Of a stretch of DNA of 64,000 nt, positions 8,461-17,425 are shown piece after piece; positions within the stretch are counted from its first letter, which is position 1, and each line of letters opens with the position of its first letter. The position numbers and the translations under genes are program-made. The DNA is taken from positions 310,001-374,000 of the forward strand of contig NZ_CP032419.1 in assembly GCF_003595175.1 (NCBI RefSeq), written 5' to 3'. The DNA comes from Pseudomonas cavernae (lineage in GTDB: Bacteria; Pseudomonadota; Gammaproteobacteria; Pseudomonadales; Pseudomonadaceae). The notes below the pieces were generated by a model. It did no database searches and was not told the origin of the DNA. It saw nothing but the letters and a program-made list of their open reading frames with translations.

Positions 8461-9644
8461 GCCAGCACGATGACAGCGCCGCGCCGCGCGCCTTCGCCAC
8501 CCGGGTGATCCACGCCGGCCAGGCGCCGGACCCTTCGACCGGCGCGCTGATGCCGCCGATCTACGCCAATTCCACCTATGCCCAGCAGAGCCCCGGGGTG
8601 CACAAGGGCCTCGACTATGGGCGCTCGCACAACCCCACGCGCTGGGCGCTGGAGCGTTGCGTGGCGGACCTGGAGGGCGGGGCGCAGGCCTTCGCCTTCG
8701 CCTCAGGGCTGGCGGCGATCGCTACGGTGCTGGAGCTGCTGGATGCCGGCGCGCATATCGTTTCCGGCAACGACCTGTACGGCGGCACCTACCGCCTGTT
8801 CGAGCGCGTGCGCCGGCGCAGCGCCGGGCAGCGCTTCAGCTTCGTCGATCTGAGCGACCCGGCCGCGCTGGAAGCGGCGTTGCAGCCGGACACGCGGATG
8901 GTCTGGGTCGAGACGCCGAGCAATCCCTTGCTGCGTCTGACCGATCTGGCTGCGATCGCACGCCTCTGCCGTGCGCGCGGAGTCCTCGCGGTGGCCGACA
9001 ACACCTTCGCCAGCCCCTGGGTGCAGCGGCCGCTGGAGCTGGGTTTCGACCTGGTGGTGCACTCGACCACCAAATACCTCAACGGTCACTCCGACGTGAT
9101 CGGCGGCATCGCCATAGTCGGCGGCGAGGCGCGCAATGCCGAGTTGCGCGAGCGTCTGGGCTTCCTGCAGAACGCCGTCGGCGCCATCGCCGGGCCGTTC
9201 GACAGCTTCCTCACCCTGCGCGGAGTGAAGACCCTGGCGCTGCGCATGGAGCGCCACTGCCGCAATGCGCTGGAGCTGGCGCAGTGGCTGGAGCGCCAGC
9301 CACAGGTGGCGCGGGTGTACTACCCGGGGCTGCCCTCGCATCCGCAGCACGCGCTGGCGCTACGGCAGATGCACGGCTTCGGCGGCATGATCTCCCTCGA
9401 CCTGCGCTGCGACCTGGCCGGCGCCAAGCGCTTCCTCGAAAGCGTACGGATCTTCGCTCTGGCCGAGAGCTTGGGCGGGGTGGAAAGCCTGATCGAGCAT
9501 CCGGCAATCATGACCCATGCCAGCATCCCGGCGGAAACCCGCGCGCAGCTCGGCATCGGCGATGCGCTGGTGCGCCTGTCGGTGGGCGTAGAGGATGTCG
9601 AGGACCTGCGCGCCGACCTGGTCCAGGCGCTGGCGCAGATTTGA
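8457..9644 (+). CDS. Cystathionine gamma-lyase-type transsulfuration enzyme
   Basis: A 395-residue Cys/Met-metabolism PLP enzyme, probably splitting cystathionine into cysteine, 2-oxobutyrate and ammonia. The PLP lysine is Lys206 in VVHSTTKYLNGHSD. The preceding VADNTFASPWVQRP holds the Asp that contacts the pyridine nitrogen, and YGRSHNPTR near residue 54 binds phosphate in the neighbouring subunit. Length is standard for the family. The start overlaps the beta-synthase stop by 4 bp, so the two are translationally coupled. Related gamma-synthases and beta-lyases cannot be fully excluded from sequence alone, but the neighbour supports gamma-lyase. Confidence 0.92.
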   Translation: MSQHDDSAAPRAFATRVIHAGQAPDPSTGALMPPIYANSTYAQQSPGVHKGLDYGRSHNPTRWALERCVADLEGGAQAFAFASGLAAIATVLELLDAGAHIVSGNDLYGGTYRLFERVRRRSAGQRFSFVDLSDPAALEAALQPDTRMVWVETPSNPLLRLTDLAAIARLCRARGVLAVADNTFASPWVQRPLELGFDLVVHSTTKYLNGHSDVIGGIAIVGGEARNAELRERLGFLQNAVGAIAGPFDSFLTLRGVKTLALRMERHCRNALELAQWLERQPQVARVYYPGLPSHPQHALALRQMHGFGGMISLDLRCDLAGAKRFLESVRIFALAESLGGVESLIEHPAIMTHASIPAETRAQLGIGDALVRLSVGVEDVEDLRADLVQALAQI

Positions 9645-9656
9645 ATAGCTATTTGT

Positions 9657-9720
9657 AGGAGCGAATTCATTCGCGAAAAGGGCAACTCGTGTCGCCTTTA
9701 TCGCGAATGAATTCACTCCT
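9657..9720. repeat. REP-like inverted repeat
   Basis: Two 20-nt arms, 9657-9676 and 9701-9720, match as inverted repeats at 19 of 20 positions around a GAATTCATTCGCGA core. This has the form of the Pseudomonas extragenic palindromes of the GGAGCGAATTCATTCGCG type. It lies between two convergent genes, next to a terminator. Confidence 0.75.
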
Positions 9721-9744
9721 GCATACCCAAGCCGCTGGATGGGC

Positions 9745-9772
9745 AAAGCCCGCTCGAGTGAGCGGGCTTTTT
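9745..9772. terminator. Bidirectional Rho-independent terminator
   Basis: Ten-bp arms AAAGCCCGCT and AGCGGGCTTT around a 6-nt loop, followed by extra T residues. It separates the convergent gamma-lyase and pyrC' genes. Confidence 0.88.
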
Positions 9773-9790
9773 AGTGCGCCACGAGGCGCC

Positions 9791-11062
9791 TCAGGCCTGG
9801 TAACTGAGGTGCCCGTCGACCAGGGTGTAGCGCACGGCGCCAGGCAGGCAATGGCCGATGAACGGGCAGTTGCCGCCCTTGGAGTACCAGTGCTCGCCGG
9901 CCAGGGTCGAGGCCGCGGGATCGAACAGCACCAGGTCGGCCGGCTGGCCGAGCGCGAGCCGACCGGCCGGCAGGCGCAGGACTGCGGCCGGGCCGCTGCT
10001 GAGGCGCGCGAGCAGGGTCGGCAGGTCGAGCAGGCCGTCTTGCACCAGGCTCATGGCCAGCGGCAGGAACAACTCGACGCTGCTGATGCCGGGCTCGGTG
10101 GCGGCGAACGGCGCCAGTTTGGCGTCTGGCTCGTGCGGCTGGTGGTGGCTGGCGATGGCCTGGATCACCCCGGCCTTGACCGCCTGGCGTAGGCCGTCGC
10201 GGTCGCTGAGGCTGCGCAGCGGTGGCTGCACGTGGTAGAGGCTGGAGAAGTCGACCAGCGCCTCGTCGGTGAGGATCAGCTGGTACAGCGCCACGTCGGC
10301 GCTCACCGGCAGGCCGCGGGCCTGGGCCTGGGCGATCAGTTCGGCACCGCGCGCGCTGGTGAGCTGGCTGAAATGCGCGCGCACGCCGCTCTGCTCGACC
10401 AGCAGCAGGTCACGGGCCAGGGCCACGGTTTCCGCGCTCTCGGGAATCCCGGCGAGGCCGAGGAAGCTGGCGGTCGGGCCTTCGTGGGCGAGGCCGCCTT
10501 CGGCCAGGTCGCGGTCCTGCGAGTGGAACACCACGCAGAGGTCGAAGGTCGCCGCGTATTCCAGGGCACGGCGCAGGGTGCGGTGGTTGCCGAACTGCTG
10601 CAGGCCGTTGCCAAAGGCCACGCAGCCGGCGTCGCGCAGGGCCACCAGTTCGGCCAGCTGCTCGCCGCCCAGGCCCTTGCTCAGCGCGCCGATGGGGTAG
10701 ACCTTGGCGTGTCCGGCTTCGCGGGCGCGGTCGAGGATCAGCTCGGCGACCGCCGGGGTGTCGAGGATCGGCTTGGTCAGCGGCGGGCAGCACAGGCTGG
10801 TGATGCCGCCGGCGGCGGCGGCCAGGGTTTCGCTGGCGATCGTGCCCTTGCGGCTGTAGCCCGGCTCGCGCAGGGCAACGCTCAGGTCGACCAGGCCGGG
10901 AGCGGCGATCAGGCCCTGGGCGTCGAGGCGCTGTTCGGCGACGAAGCCGGTCGGGGCCTGGCCGATGCCGGCGATCTTGGCGTCCTGCAGGTACAGATCG
11001 GCGACTTGGTCGAGGCCGCTGCTCGGGTCGATGACGCGGGCGCCGAGGATCTGGGTGCGCAT
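9791..11062 (-). CDS. pyrC': Dihydroorotase-like PyrC', non-catalytic ATCase partner
   Basis: A 423-residue amidohydrolase-fold protein. True dihydroorotases bind zinc through an HxH motif after the first strand. Here the matching segment reads APGLVDLSVALREPG, with no histidines, so the metal site is lost while the following LREPG is kept. This is the known Pseudomonas PyrC', which has no dihydroorotase activity but is needed to assemble the PyrB dodecamer. pyrB lies immediately upstream; its stop and this start share one base (TGATG), favouring stoichiometric co-translation. The active dihydroorotase of the pathway must be encoded elsewhere. Confidence 0.93.
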   Translation of the reverse strand: MRTQILGARVIDPSSGLDQVADLYLQDAKIAGIGQAPTGFVAEQRLDAQGLIAAPGLVDLSVALREPGYSRKGTIASETLAAAAGGITSLCCPPLTKPILDTPAVAELILDRAREAGHAKVYPIGALSKGLGGEQLAELVALRDAGCVAFGNGLQQFGNHRTLRRALEYAATFDLCVVFHSQDRDLAEGGLAHEGPTASFLGLAGIPESAETVALARDLLLVEQSGVRAHFSQLTSARGAELIAQAQARGLPVSADVALYQLILTDEALVDFSSLYHVQPPLRSLSDRDGLRQAVKAGVIQAIASHHQPHEPDAKLAPFAATEPGISSVELFLPLAMSLVQDGLLDLPTLLARLSSGPAAVLRLPAGRLALGQPADLVLFDPAASTLAGEHWYSKGGNCPFIGHCLPGAVRYTLVDGHLSYQA

Positions 11063-12075
11063 CAGTTGTGCTCCTCGGAGTCTTGCTTCAGTTGCCGTTG
11101 GGCGCTCTGCCCGCTCATGGTCATCGACAGCACCGCCATGCGCACGGCGATGCCGTAGGTGACCTGGTTGAGGATCACCGACTGCGGGCCGTCGGCCACC
11201 GCCGATTCGATTTCCACACCGCGGTTGATCGGCCCCGGGTGCATCACCAGGGCGTCCGGCTTGGCCAGCGCCAGGCGCTGGGTGGTCAGGCCGTAGAGGC
11301 GGAAGAACTCGCCCTCGCTGGGCAGCAGGCCGCCCTGCATGCGTTCGCGCTGCAGGCGCAGCATGATCACCACGTCGACGTCCTTGAGGCCTTCATTGGC
11401 ATCGGTGAAGACGCGCACGCCGTACTGCTGCTCGAGGCCGATCGGCAGCAGGGTCTTCGGCGCGATCACGCGGATGTCCGGGCAGCCGAGGGTCTTCAGC
11501 GCCAGCATGTTCGAACGCGCCACCCGCGAGTGCAGGATGTCGCCGACGATGGCCACCGAGAGCTTCTCGAAGTCGCCCTTGTGGCGGCGGATGGTGAGCA
11601 TGTCGAGCATGCCCTGGGTCGGGTGCGCATGGCGGCCGTCGCCGCCGTTGATGATCGCCACGTCCGGGCAGACGTGCTCGGCGATGAAGTGTGCCGCGCC
11701 GGAGTCGGCGTGGCGCACGACGAACATGTCGGCGGCCATGGCTTCGAGGTTGCGCAGGGTGTCGAACAGCGTCTCGCCCTTGCTGGTCGAGGAGGTGGAG
11801 ACGTTGAGGGTGATCACGTCGGCGGACAGCCGCTGGGCGGCCAGCTCGAAGGTGGTGCGGGTGCGCGTGGAGTTCTCGAAGAACACGTTGCACACGGTCT
11901 TGCCGCGCAGCAGCGGGACCTTCTTCACCGCGCGGGCGCCGACTTCGAGGAAGGAGTCGGCGGTGTCGAGGAGTTCGGTCAGCAGCTCGCGGGACAGGCC
12001 GTCGAGGGTGAGGAAGTGGCGCAGCTGGCCTTGGTCGTTGAGCTGCAGCGGGCGCTTGGCGTCAATCGGCGTCAT
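11062..12075 (-). CDS. pyrB: Aspartate carbamoyltransferase catalytic subunit
   Basis: Transfers a carbamoyl group to aspartate in the committed step of pyrimidine synthesis. The 337-residue protein has the carbamoyl-phosphate motif [11 protein letters not shown] (about 68-78) and the [16 protein letters not shown] segment. The aspartate-binding domain contains [14 protein letters not shown] and HPGPINRG. The roughly 20-residue N-terminal extension before HFLTLDGLS is typical of Pseudomonas ATCase, in which it takes part in nucleotide regulation. It sits between pyrR and pyrC', 11 nt after pyrR. Confidence 0.97.
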   Translation of the reverse strand: MTPIDAKRPLQLNDQGQLRHFLTLDGLSRELLTELLDTADSFLEVGARAVKKVPLLRGKTVCNVFFENSTRTRTTFELAAQRLSADVITLNVSTSSTSKGETLFDTLRNLEAMAADMFVVRHADSGAAHFIAEHVCPDVAIINGGDGRHAHPTQGMLDMLTIRRHKGDFEKLSVAIVGDILHSRVARSNMLALKTLGCPDIRVIAPKTLLPIGLEQQYGVRVFTDANEGLKDVDVVIMLRLQRERMQGGLLPSEGEFFRLYGLTTQRLALAKPDALVMHPGPINRGVEIESAVADGPQSVILNQVTYGIAVRMAVLSMTMSGQSAQRQLKQDSEEHN

Positions 12076-12086
12076 CGCGGAGATTC

Positions 12087-12602
12087 TCAGTTGGCGGCGG
12101 GTGCGAGGGTTTTCTGCTCGAGGCGCAGCGGCGCGGGGCCGAGCAATTTTATCCGCTCGTGGGGGGCGAGCGACAGGGTGGCGCCGACCACATCCGGGCG
12201 GATCGGCAGCTCGCGGGCATTCAGGTCGAGCAGGCAGACCAGGGTCACGCTGGCGGGGCGGCCATAGTCGAACAGTTCGTTGAGGGCGGCGCGGATGGTG
12301 CGCCCGCTCATCAGTACGTCGTCGATCAGCACCAGGTGCTGGCCTTCGACCTCGAAGGGCAGAGCCGAGGGGCGCACCTGCGGGTGCAGGCCGCTCTGGG
12401 TGAAGTCGTCGCGGTAGAAGGACACGTCCAGCACGCCCAGCTCGTCATCGCGGCCGAGGGCCTGGAGCAGGGCCTCGGCGACCCATACGCCGCCGGTGTG
12501 GATGCCGATGAAGCGCGGCGCGGCGATCTGCCGGTCGAGCAGGTGCTGGTTCAGCACCGCGGCCATTTGCGGCAGCAGTGCGGCGGGCGTGGGTAGGTTC
12601 AT
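12087..12602 (-). CDS. pyrR: PyrR, pyrimidine regulator / uracil phosphoribosyltransferase
   Basis: A 171-residue type I phosphoribosyltransferase. The PRPP loop is [19 protein letters not shown] (about 90-108). In Pseudomonas, PyrR acts as a regulator of pyr genes and may have weak or no UPRTase activity. It is first in the pyrR-pyrB-pyrC' unit, directly downstream of ruvX. No obvious anti-terminator or terminator pair stands out in the 80 bp upstream, so the regulatory mechanism cannot be read from this sequence. Confidence 0.94.
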   Translation of the reverse strand: MNLPTPAALLPQMAAVLNQHLLDRQIAAPRFIGIHTGGVWVAEALLQALGRDDELGVLDVSFYRDDFTQSGLHPQVRPSALPFEVEGQHLVLIDDVLMSGRTIRAALNELFDYGRPASVTLVCLLDLNARELPIRPDVVGATLSLAPHERIKLLGPAPLRLEQKTLAPAAN

Positions 12603-12682
12603 GGGCGCTCCTTGGGTGGGTGGCGAGCATGCGCGGCAAGCTTAGGCGCTTTGCCGCACGCGGCCACTGTTCGCGGTCCAGG

Positions 12683-13120
12683 TTACAGGTGTTGTTCCAG
12701 CCAGCCCTGCAGCAGCAGGGCGGCGGCCAGGGCATCGACCGGGTTGTCGCGGTAGCCGCCGCGCTGGCCCTGGGCCAGGCGCTGGCCCTTGGCTTCGAAG
12801 GTGGTCAGGCGTTCGTCGTGGGTGTGCACCGGCAGGTTGAAGCGGCCATGCAGGCGGCGGGCGAATTTTTCCGCTCGCTCGCTCATCTCGCTCGGGCTGC
12901 CATCCATGTTCAGCGGCAGACCGACCACCAGGGCGTCGGGCTGCCATTCGCGAATCAACGCCTCGACCTTCTGCCAGTCGGGCACACCGTTTTGCGCCTT
13001 CAGCACGCACAGCTCACGGGCCTGGCCGGTGACGACCTGACCGACCGCGACGCCGATCTGTTTGCTGCCGTAATCGAAACCCAGCAGCAGACGCAGGGGC
13101 TTGGCCGTGCTCGTGCTCAT
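12683..13120 (-). CDS. ruvX: RuvX/YqgF Holliday-junction resolvase-like nuclease
   Basis: A 145-residue RNase H-like fold protein. The first strand, LLLGFDYGSKQIGVAVG, carries the conserved Asp of the active site. VVGLPLNMDGS and the later THDERLT are family motifs. YqgF is implicated in 16S rRNA 5' end maturation and anti-termination; it was originally annotated as a Holliday junction resolvase. The start codon shares one base with the yqgE stop, and the yqgE-ruvX-pyrR order is widely conserved. Confidence 0.95.
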   Translation of the reverse strand: MSTSTAKPLRLLLGFDYGSKQIGVAVGQVVTGQARELCVLKAQNGVPDWQKVEALIREWQPDALVVGLPLNMDGSPSEMSERAEKFARRLHGRFNLPVHTHDERLTTFEAKGQRLAQGQRGGYRDNPVDALAAALLLQGWLEQHL

Positions 13121-13689
13121 CAGGCGTGGCCGGCCTGCGAGGTCAGCAGGCTGAGGTTGACCCCCAGGCGCTCGGCGGCGGCATTCAGACGCTGCTCATG
13201 GGGCAGGTCGAAGAGGATGTGGCTGTCCGCCGGGCAGGTCAGCCAGACGTTGTCCACCAGTTCAGCCTCCAGTTGTCCGGCTTCCCAGCCGGCATAGCCG
13301 AGGGCGATCAGGCTTTTCGTCGGGCCGCTGCCGTCGGCGATGGCGAACAGCACGTCCTGCGAGGTCGACAGCGCTAGCTCGCCGAGCTCCAGGGTCGCTT
13401 GGAACTGTACGCCGGCCGGGTGCAGGACGAAGCCGCGGTCACTCTGCACCGGGCCGCCGGCGTAGATCGGCTGGCTCTGGCTGCGGGCCGAGGGGGTGTC
13501 GTCGGGGCGCAGTTGTTCGAGCACGTCGGCAAGGTTGAGGCCGTTGGGGCGGTTGATCACCAGGCCCATGGCGCCTTCGGCGTTGTGTTCAATCAGGTAG
13601 GTGACGGTCTGCGCGAAGTTCGGATCGGCCATGTGCGGCATGGCGATCAGGAAGTGATGCTTGAGATAGCTGGGGGCGGCGTCTTTCAT
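13120..13689 (-). CDS. yqgE: YqgE/AlgH family protein
   Basis: A 189-residue protein of the UPF0301 (YqgE/AlgH) family. Typical motifs are LKHHFLIAMPHMADPNFAQT near the N-terminus, AMGLVINRP, and YAGGPVQSDRGFVLH. AlgH was named for a proposed role in alginate gene regulation; a biochemical activity is not established. The ATG at 13689 gives the standard family length; the frame continues 12 codons upstream without a better start. It overlaps ruvX by one base. Confidence 0.94.
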   Translation of the reverse strand: MKDAAPSYLKHHFLIAMPHMADPNFAQTVTYLIEHNAEGAMGLVINRPNGLNLADVLEQLRPDDTPSARSQSQPIYAGGPVQSDRGFVLHPAGVQFQATLELGELALSTSQDVLFAIADGSGPTKSLIALGYAGWEAGQLEAELVDNVWLTCPADSHILFDLPHEQRLNAAAERLGVNLSLLTSQAGHA

Positions 13690-13732
13690 GAGTGTAGTGT
13701 GGGCGCAGGGCGCCCCCCCTGACAAGCCGGGC

Positions 13733-14626
13733 TCAGTTGCTCGACAGGCGGTCGCCGCGCTCGAAGCGCCAGGTGCGGATGATTTCCAGGCGATCGATGT
13801 CGGCCAGATCGCCGGTGAACGGCGCGAACGGCGCGGCCAGGCGCACGATACGCATGGCGCCCTGGTCGAGCACCTGCTGACCGGAGGACTCGAGCAGCTG
13901 CACCTCGTAGAGGCTGCCGTCGCGGTTGATCGACACCAGCAGGCGCAGGTTGCCGTGGATCTGCTGGCGGCGTGCCTCTTCCGGGTAGTTGAGGTTGCCG
14001 ATGCGTTCGATCTTCTTGCGCCATTCCTCCTTGTACCAGGCGCCCTTGTCGCGCATGGTCGAGGCGGCGCTCAGGCGGTGGATCTTCGGGCGCTTGGCAT
14101 AGAGCTGCTGCTCATTCGCCAGTTCGGCCTCGAGGCTGGAAATTTCCGCGGACAATTGCGCGCTGTCGAAGGTCGGCGCCGTGCTCGGCTGCGGTGCCGG
14201 CTTGGTCTGCTCGCGTTTGACTGGAGTCTTCTGCGGTTGCGGTTTGCGCGTGGCGACCGCCGCTTTCGGCGCCACCTGCTGGGCGCTGGGCGGCGGTGCG
14301 GCGGGTGGTGTCACGCGTTTGACCTCGGTGTCCTGGAACGGCGCCTGCACGGTGGTCTTCGGCTTGGCCTTGTGCTCCAGGGTGCCGCTGCCCTGCTGGT
14401 TGTCCTGGGCGAGGAAGTCCGCCTGCTTGGGCTTCTTCTCGCTCTTGAAGGTGGACAGGGTGATTTCCAGGGTCTTGCTGAGCTGGCTGGGCTCGACCAG
14501 GGTGAAGCCGACGCCGAGCAACAGCGCAAGGTGCAGCGCGGCGGCGATGAACAGGGTAAAGCCCAGGCGATCCGCCGGGCGCACGCCGGTGGCAGGGAAT
14601 TCGGGCGGAGTAGCGGCTGCGTTCAT
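13733..14626 (-). CDS. tonB3: TonB-family energy transducer (TonB3-like)
   Basis: A 297-residue protein. One N-terminal membrane anchor (about 20-45, LGFTLFIAAALHLALLLGVG) is followed by a periplasmic linker rich in Pro, Lys and Ala (about 60-160), a short helical segment, and a C-terminal TonB domain (about 205-290) with NLNYPEEARRQQIHGNLRL. TonB proteins pass proton-motive force from ExbB/ExbD to outer-membrane receptors. In PAO1 the gene at this position, tonB3, is needed for normal twitching motility, which fits its place beside gshB and the pil-chp cluster. No exbBD lies in the window. Confidence 0.9.
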   Translation of the reverse strand: MNAAATPPEFPATGVRPADRLGFTLFIAAALHLALLLGVGFTLVEPSQLSKTLEITLSTFKSEKKPKQADFLAQDNQQGSGTLEHKAKPKTTVQAPFQDTEVKRVTPPAAPPPSAQQVAPKAAVATRKPQPQKTPVKREQTKPAPQPSTAPTFDSAQLSAEISSLEAELANEQQLYAKRPKIHRLSAASTMRDKGAWYKEEWRKKIERIGNLNYPEEARRQQIHGNLRLLVSINRDGSLYEVQLLESSGQQVLDQGAMRIVRLAAPFAPFTGDLADIDRLEIIRTWRFERGDRLSSN

Positions 14627-14735
14627 CGCGGATCGGGTCGGTTCAGGTTGCCGCGCAGTCTGCCGAGCGCTCGGCGAAAAGTCTATGAAGCACTGCGCGG
14701 CTTGAGCAGACGCCCGTCATCCGCAATCGCCTGGC

Positions 14736-15689
14736 TCAACGCTGCGCCAGTTTGGCGGCGATGGCGTCCATCAGGTGCTCGCCGATGCGCGTGTCGAAGG
14801 CATTGTCGATCTCGCGGATGCAGGTCGGGCTGGTGACATTGATCTCAGTCAGATGGTCGCCGATCACGTCCAGGCCGACGAACAGCAGGCCCTTCTCGCG
14901 CAGGGTCGGCCCGACCTGGGCGGCGATCCAGCGGTCGCGCTCGGTCAGCGGCCGCGCCTCGCCGCGCCCGCCGGCGGCCAGGTTGCCACGGGTTTCGCCG
15001 GCGGCGGGAATGCGCGCCAGGCAGTAGGGTACCGGTTCGCCGTCGATCATCAGGATGCGCTTGTCGCCGTCCTTGATCGCCGGCAGGTAGGCCTGGGCCA
15101 TGATCTGCTGGGTGCCGTGGGCGGTCAGGGTTTCGAGAATCACCGAGAGATTGGGATCCTCTTCGCGATGACGGAAGATCGAAGATCCGCCCATGCCATC
15201 CAGGGGTTTGAGAATGATGTCACGATGCTGATCGGCAAACTCGCGCAGAATGTCTGGCCTGCGGCTGACCACTGTCGGCGGCGTGCAGTGGGGGAACAGG
15301 GTGGCGAACAACTTTTCGTTGCAGTCGCGCAGACTCTGCGGACGGTTGACCACCAGTACGCCGGCGCGCTCGGCCTGTTCCAGCAGGTAGGTGGAATAGA
15401 CGAACTCCATGTCGAACGGCGGATCCTTGCGCATCAGGATCACGTCCAGTTCGCTGAGGGCGATGTCGCTTTCCTCGCCGAGTTCGAACCAGTGCTGCGG
15501 ATCGGCGAACACCTTGAGTGGGCGAATGCGCGCACGGGCCTCGCCAGCCACTTGATAAAGGTCCTGTTGTTCCATGTAGAACAGCGACCAGTCGCGGGCC
15601 TGGGCGGCGAGCAACATGGCCAGCGAGCTGTCCTTCTTGAAGGCGATGCGCGCAATGGGGTCCATGACTATGCCAAGGCGAACGCTCAT
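14736..15689 (-). CDS. gshB: Glutathione synthetase
   Basis: Joins gamma-glutamylcysteine and glycine with ATP. The product has 317 residues with an N-terminal domain starting MSVRLGIVMDPIARIAFKKD and an ATP-grasp domain. The glycine-rich ATP loop is ILKPLDGMGGSSIF (about 165-178), and metal ligands lie in the EINVTSPTCIREID segment near the C-terminus. The ATG at 15689 gives the normal length; the frame extends 32 codons upstream with no family similarity. It diverges from pilG and is the first gene of the leftward block. Confidence 0.97.
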   Translation of the reverse strand: MSVRLGIVMDPIARIAFKKDSSLAMLLAAQARDWSLFYMEQQDLYQVAGEARARIRPLKVFADPQHWFELGEESDIALSELDVILMRKDPPFDMEFVYSTYLLEQAERAGVLVVNRPQSLRDCNEKLFATLFPHCTPPTVVSRRPDILREFADQHRDIILKPLDGMGGSSIFRHREEDPNLSVILETLTAHGTQQIMAQAYLPAIKDGDKRILMIDGEPVPYCLARIPAAGETRGNLAAGGRGEARPLTERDRWIAAQVGPTLREKGLLFVGLDVIGDHLTEINVTSPTCIREIDNAFDTRIGEHLMDAIAAKLAQR

Positions 15690-15868
15690 GGGGTGAATCC
15701 TCCGCAACGGAAAAGGCGGCAGCACGGGCTGCCGAGACAGTGAAGATTGAGGCGTCAGGGTGGCGCCGCGCAGGTTCGCGGTCAAGGGGCGGCTAGGCGC
15801 TCCGAGGCTTATAGCTTGCGTTCGGAGACTGTGTTAAAAAGGCCCGACGATTGGGTTGTAGCCCATCG

Positions 15869-15898
15869 GTGACAGGGCCTCAGGCGCACTGATATAAC
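15869..15898 (+). promoter_or_regulatory. Possible sigma-70 promoter of the pil-chp cluster
   Basis: GTGACA (15869-15874) and TATAAC (15893-15898) are separated by 18 nt and lie about 40 nt upstream of the pilG start, in the gshB-pilG divergent gap. The fit is reasonable but not unique; a distal regulator site could also be present. Confidence 0.4.
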
Positions 15899-15937
15899 GC
15901 AAAAATAACGACTCACCGAGGCGATGGTAGGGCAAAC

Positions 15938-16345
15938 ATGGAACAGCATTCCGAAGGTTTGAGGGTCATGGTGATCGACGACTCCAAGACGATTCGTCGC
16001 ACCGCCGAAACTCTGCTCAAGAAAGTGGGGTGTGATGTCATCACTGCAGTCGATGGCTTCGATGCGCTGGCCAAGATCGCCGATACCCACCCCAGCATTA
16101 TCTTTGTCGACATCATGATGCCGCGCCTCGACGGTTATCAGACCTGCGCGTTGATCAAGAACAACAGTGCGTTCAAATCCACGCCGGTGATCATGCTGTC
16201 CTCCAAGGACGGGTTGTTCGACAAGGCCAAGGGCCGCATTGTCGGCTCCGACCAATACCTCACCAAGCCTTTTAGCAAGGAAGAGCTGCTGGGCGCGATC
16301 AAGGCTCATGTACCCGATTTCATTCCGGTAGAACAAGCCTCCTGA
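15938..16345 (+). CDS. pilG: Twitching motility response regulator PilG
   Basis: A stand-alone CheY-like receiver of 135 residues that takes phosphate from the ChpA kinase and controls pilus extension. Asp58 in IIFVDIMMPRLDGY is the phosphorylation site. The acidic pair is in MVIDDSKTIRR (about 11-21), the conserved Ser is in IMLSSKDG, and the Lys is in YLTKPFSKEEL. It opens the rightward pilGHIJK-chpABCDE cluster. Confidence 0.97.
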   Translation: MEQHSEGLRVMVIDDSKTIRRTAETLLKKVGCDVITAVDGFDALAKIADTHPSIIFVDIMMPRLDGYQTCALIKNNSAFKSTPVIMLSSKDGLFDKAKGRIVGSDQYLTKPFSKEELLGAIKAHVPDFIPVEQAS

Positions 16346-16389
16346 TATCCGGCCGCTTGGCCGTTGATGCCTTTTGTATGGGGAAGACC

Positions 16390-16755
16390 ATGGCTCGAAT
16401 TCTGATTGTTGATGACTCGCCGACCGAGATGTACAAGCTCACCGCCATGCTCGAGAAACATGGCCATCAGGTACTCAAGGCGGAGAATGGCGCCGACGGC
16501 GTGGCCCTGGCCCGCCAGGAAAAGCCCGATGCGGTGCTGATGGATATCGTCATGCCGGGGCTGAATGGCTTCCAGGCAACCCGGCAGCTGACCAAGGATG
16601 CCGACACCAGCCACATTCCGGTGATCATCGTCACCACCAAGGATCAGGAAACCGACAAGGTCTGGGGCAAGCGCCAGGGGGCGCGCGACTACCTGACCAA
16701 GCCGGTGGATGAGGACACGTTGCTGAGCACCCTGAATGCGGTGCTGGTCGGCTAA
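16390..16755 (+). CDS. pilH: Twitching motility response regulator PilH
   Basis: The second CheY-like receiver of the Pil-Chp system, 121 residues, thought to modulate pilus retraction or drain phosphate from the kinase. Asp52 in AVLMDIVMPGLNGF is the phospho-acceptor, with acidic residues in ILIVDDSPTEMYK and the conserved Lys in YLTKPVDEDTL. The ATG at 16390 gives the canonical PilH N-terminus MARILIVDDSPTE; eleven codons upstream in frame are not conserved. Confidence 0.97.
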   Translation: MARILIVDDSPTEMYKLTAMLEKHGHQVLKAENGADGVALARQEKPDAVLMDIVMPGLNGFQATRQLTKDADTSHIPVIIVTTKDQETDKVWGKRQGARDYLTKPVDEDTLLSTLNAVLVG

Positions 16756-16804
16756 AGCCCGATCGGTCCGTTGCTAAAACTATAAGAAGAAGGCCCTGGC
16801 CGGC

Positions 16805-17341
16805 ATGGCGGACACGCAAACTCCCTTTCAGCTTCTCTTCGAGATCGACCAGCGTTGTCGGCTGTTGGCGGCAGGCTTGCCGTCGCAGCAGGCGCTGGTG
16901 CAGACCTGGAGCGGTATCGGTTTTCGCATGGGCGAGCAGCTGTTCGTCGCGCCGATGGGGGAAGTCGGTGAAGTTCTGCATGAGCCGCGCTTCACGCTGT
17001 TGCCCGGGGTGAAAAGCTGGGTCAAGGGCGTGGCCAATGTGCGCGGCCGACTGTTGCCGGTGATGGACCTATGCGGCTTCTTCGGTCACGAGCTGTCGCC
17101 ACTGCGCAAGCAACGGCGGGTCCTGGTGGTCGACCATCAGGAGGTTTTCGCCGGGCTGACCGTCGACGAAGTATTCGGCATGCAGCACTTTCCGGTGAAC
17201 AGCTTTTCCGAGCAGTTGCCGCCGCTCGAAGCGGCCATTGCACCCTTCATTTATGGTGTGTTCCAGCGCGAGCAGCCCTGGCTGGTATTCAGCCCACATG
17301 CGCTGGCGCAGCATCAGGGCTTCCTTGACGTGGCGGTCTGA
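16805..17341 (+). CDS. pilI: CheW-like adaptor PilI
   Basis: A 178-residue cytoplasmic coupling protein with one CheW domain (about 30-175) linking the PilJ chemoreceptor to the ChpA kinase. It shows the typical CheW core, with FVAPMGEVGEVL and VKGVANVRGRLLPVMDLCGFF. It lies between pilH and pilJ as in other pseudomonads; the intergenic distance to pilJ is about 84 bp. Confidence 0.96.
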   Translation: MADTQTPFQLLFEIDQRCRLLAAGLPSQQALVQTWSGIGFRMGEQLFVAPMGEVGEVLHEPRFTLLPGVKSWVKGVANVRGRLLPVMDLCGFFGHELSPLRKQRRVLVVDHQEVFAGLTVDEVFGMQHFPVNSFSEQLPPLEAAIAPFIYGVFQREQPWLVFSPHALAQHQGFLDVAV

Positions 17342-17425
17342 CAGATTTTCGGTGGGGTCGGCGTTGCCGGCCTTTTGACGTTACATGGGAATCGTAGTGC
17401 GGTTGGTCCAGGCGGGGGCCCGATA

